7,520 bases of DNA from Parvibaculum sp. (GTDB lineage: Bacteria; Pseudomonadota; Alphaproteobacteria; Parvibaculales; Parvibaculaceae). Position numbers and translations under genes: made by a program. The DNA is taken from the NCBI GenBank assembly GCA_014359855.1, contig JACIYQ010000385.1, positions 1-7,520 of the forward strand, read 5' to 3'. Positions 6,607-7,520 of this stretch are shown piece by piece. The notes below the pieces were generated by a model. The model had not been told where the DNA came from, did not search any database, and saw nothing but the letters and a program-made list of their open reading frames with translations. Positions within the stretch are counted from its first letter, which is position 1. The number at the start of each line of letters is the position of its first letter.

Positions 6607-6646
6607 AAAAAAGCCCCGCCGCGTCCCGGTGGAGACGCTGCGGGGC
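6607..6646 (-). terminator. Strong intrinsic terminator after ompW
   Basis: Read on the minus strand, GCCCCGC (6640-6646) pairs with GCGGGGC (6613-6619) and GCGTC with GACGC inside it, with one mismatch between the two stems and an eight-base loop. Six T residues (6607-6612) follow directly. It begins 23 bases past the ompW stop codon and should separate ompW from the monooxygenase gene. Confidence 0.9.
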
Positions 6647-6669
6647 CCTTCAGAGCCGCTTCGGAAGGA

Positions 6670-7320
6670 TCAGAAGCGGTAGCCGACACCGAAGCCGACG
6701 ATCCAGGGGTCGAGGTCGACATCGGCGGCGATGGCGCCACCATTGATGGACACGTCCGTGGAGAGGAAGATTTTCTTCACGTCGACGTTCAGGTACCAGT
6801 TGTCCGCGACCGCGTAGTCGACACCGGCCTGCAGGGCGAAGCCGAAGGCGTTGTCGTAGTCGATGCTGGTAACGGCACCGCCCGGCGCGTCTTCATTGTA
6901 GAAGATCGTGTAGTTCACACCCGCGCCGACATAGGGGCTGAGACGCTCCTTGGGCATGAGGTGGTACTGCAGCGTAAGCGTCGGCGGCAGAAGGTTTACT
7001 TCGCCGAGGCTGAGACCCGAGCTGTGCGTGACGTCATGATTCGTGGTCGCCGCGATGAGCTCAAGGGCGATGTTGTCGGTCAGGAAATAGCTGAAGTCGA
7101 CTTCCGGCACCCACTCGTTCGACACATCGACGTCGCCGCCGAGGACGGTAACCGTGGCGGACTCGTCCGGAATCACGCCGATGGCGCGCGCGCGGACCAT
7201 GAAGTCGCCCGCGGACTTGCCCTGAAATTCTGCCTGTGCAGGCGCGGCAGCCATGCCCGCCATCATCACCCCCAGCGCGACAGCAGCGACGCCCGCGCCC
7301 ATTTTCCGTTCGGTCTTCAT
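6670..7320 (-). CDS. ompW: OmpW-family outer-membrane protein
   Basis: A 216-residue precursor of an eight-stranded outer-membrane barrel. The signal peptide covers residues 1-30, with cleavage expected after AQA. The mature chain begins with DFMVRARAIGVIP (39-51), the usual first OmpW strand. LLPPTLTLQYHL (110-121), then SPYVGAGVNYTIFY (128-141), and a last strand ending GVGYRF with terminal Phe follow. OmpW proteins form a narrow channel with a hydrophobic interior opening sideways and are linked to uptake of small hydrophobic molecules and to stress responses. The ATG at 7320 has GGAG (7328-7331) seven bases upstream and puts the signal peptide first. An in-frame ATG at 7365 would add 15 residues ahead of it and is rejected. 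It ends in a strong terminator, so it is probably transcribed alone. Family call is firm; cargo unknown. Confidence 0.93.
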   Translation of the reverse strand: MKTERKMGAGVAAVALGVMMAGMAAAPAQAEFQGKSAGDFMVRARAIGVIPDESATVTVLGGDVDVSNEWVPEVDFSYFLTDNIALELIAATTNHDVTHSSGLSLGEVNLLPPTLTLQYHLMPKERLSPYVGAGVNYTIFYNEDAPGGAVTSIDYDNAFGFALQAGVDYAVADNWYLNVDVKKIFLSTDVSINGGAIAADVDLDPWIVGFGVGYRF

Positions 7321-7417
7321 TTGCGTTCTCCAGTTCGCTGCGCCGGCCCCTGCGGCTCTGCGCAAAGCACTGGAAGAAGACTGCGCCCAATAACCACAAA
7401 ACTTCAGCGGTCATTTG

Positions 7418-7466
7418 GTCGCAGCGGCTGCGCGGAATGTCGCAGCCGCCACAAGGGCTTAAGCCC
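7418..7466. repeat. Inverted and direct repeats upstream of ompW
   Basis: A nine-base inverted repeat, GCGGCTGCG (7424-7432) and CGCAGCCGC (7441-7449), encloses eight bases. GTCGCAGC occurs twice, at 7418-7425 and 7439-7446, exactly 21 bases apart, or two helical turns. A 12-base perfect palindrome, GGGCTTAAGCCC, follows at 7455-7466. No T-run accompanies the hairpin. The group lies about 100-145 bases before the ompW start and could hold regulator sites or the end of a neighbouring transcript. Confidence 0.4.
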
Positions 7467-7520
7467 CAGCGCCGCCGTCAAGTATGTGCATGTAGGTGCG
7501 TACCTGCTGCACGAAATGGA
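7459..7520 (-). CDS. Possible 3' end of a gene entering from the right edge
   Basis: One minus-strand frame is open from the window edge to TAA at 7459-7461 and gives HFVQQVRTYMHILDGGAGA. The stretch is too short to identify, and a second minus-strand frame is also open through it. Third positions are mostly G or C, as elsewhere. If real, the gene would lie upstream of ompW on the same strand, leaving about 138 bases for the ompW promoter. No family is recognised. Confidence 0.25.
   Translation of the reverse strand, partial: HFVQQVRTYMHILDGGAGA

Noticed and set aside
7321..7365. Upstream ATG that would lengthen OmpW by 15 residues
   Set aside because: The extension would bury the signal peptide, and the ATG at 7320 has a good ribosome site.

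Overview
GC-rich DNA (third codon positions mostly G or C) with GTG/ATG starts and gene families typical of an alphaproteobacterium. The mix of a nas-type ANTAR regulator, MobA, an RND/LolA-like/beta-barrel set, a Baeyer-Villiger-type flavoprotein and OmpW would suit a hydrocarbon- or lipid-using Hyphomicrobiales member such as Parvibaculum. That genus is an inference from gene content, not a match.

Left block (5-1310, minus strand): mobA, then a nasT-like response regulator with an RNA-binding ANTAR domain. MobA finishes the molybdenum cofactor that assimilatory nitrate reductase needs, and NasT-type proteins are transcription antiterminators for nitrate-assimilation genes. The pair probably lies at the edge of a nitrate assimilation locus continuing beyond base 1.

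Scar (about 1425-1760): two genes that appear to have been divergent have both lost their 5' parts. On the minus strand only the last helix-turn-helix of an AraC-type regulator is left, with an internal frameshift. On the plus strand only the C-terminal part of an RND/MMPL transporter is left, with two single-base shifts that cancel. The simplest reading is one deletion that removed the shared promoter and both N-terminal regions.

Middle block (2754-4887, plus strand): two intact envelope genes that normally travel with such a transporter, a secreted LolA-like protein and an outer-membrane beta-barrel protein. A long perfect hairpin lies between them. With the transporter truncated, the set looks orphaned unless another transporter serves it.

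Right block (5022-7320, minus strand): a class B flavin monooxygenase (Baeyer-Villiger type) and, upstream of it, ompW with a strong intrinsic terminator. The two are probably separate transcription units. OmpW could admit small hydrophobic molecules and the monooxygenase could oxidise ketones, but a shared pathway is inferred only from proximity.

The 134-base gap between the convergent barrel and monooxygenase genes contains three 11-base-spaced copies resembling a PhoB box, pointing away from any obvious target. No rRNA, tRNA, CRISPR array, insertion sequence or prophage gene was seen. I found no clear new system; the most unusual features are the double-truncation scar, the cancelling frameshifts and the misplaced Pho-box-like array.
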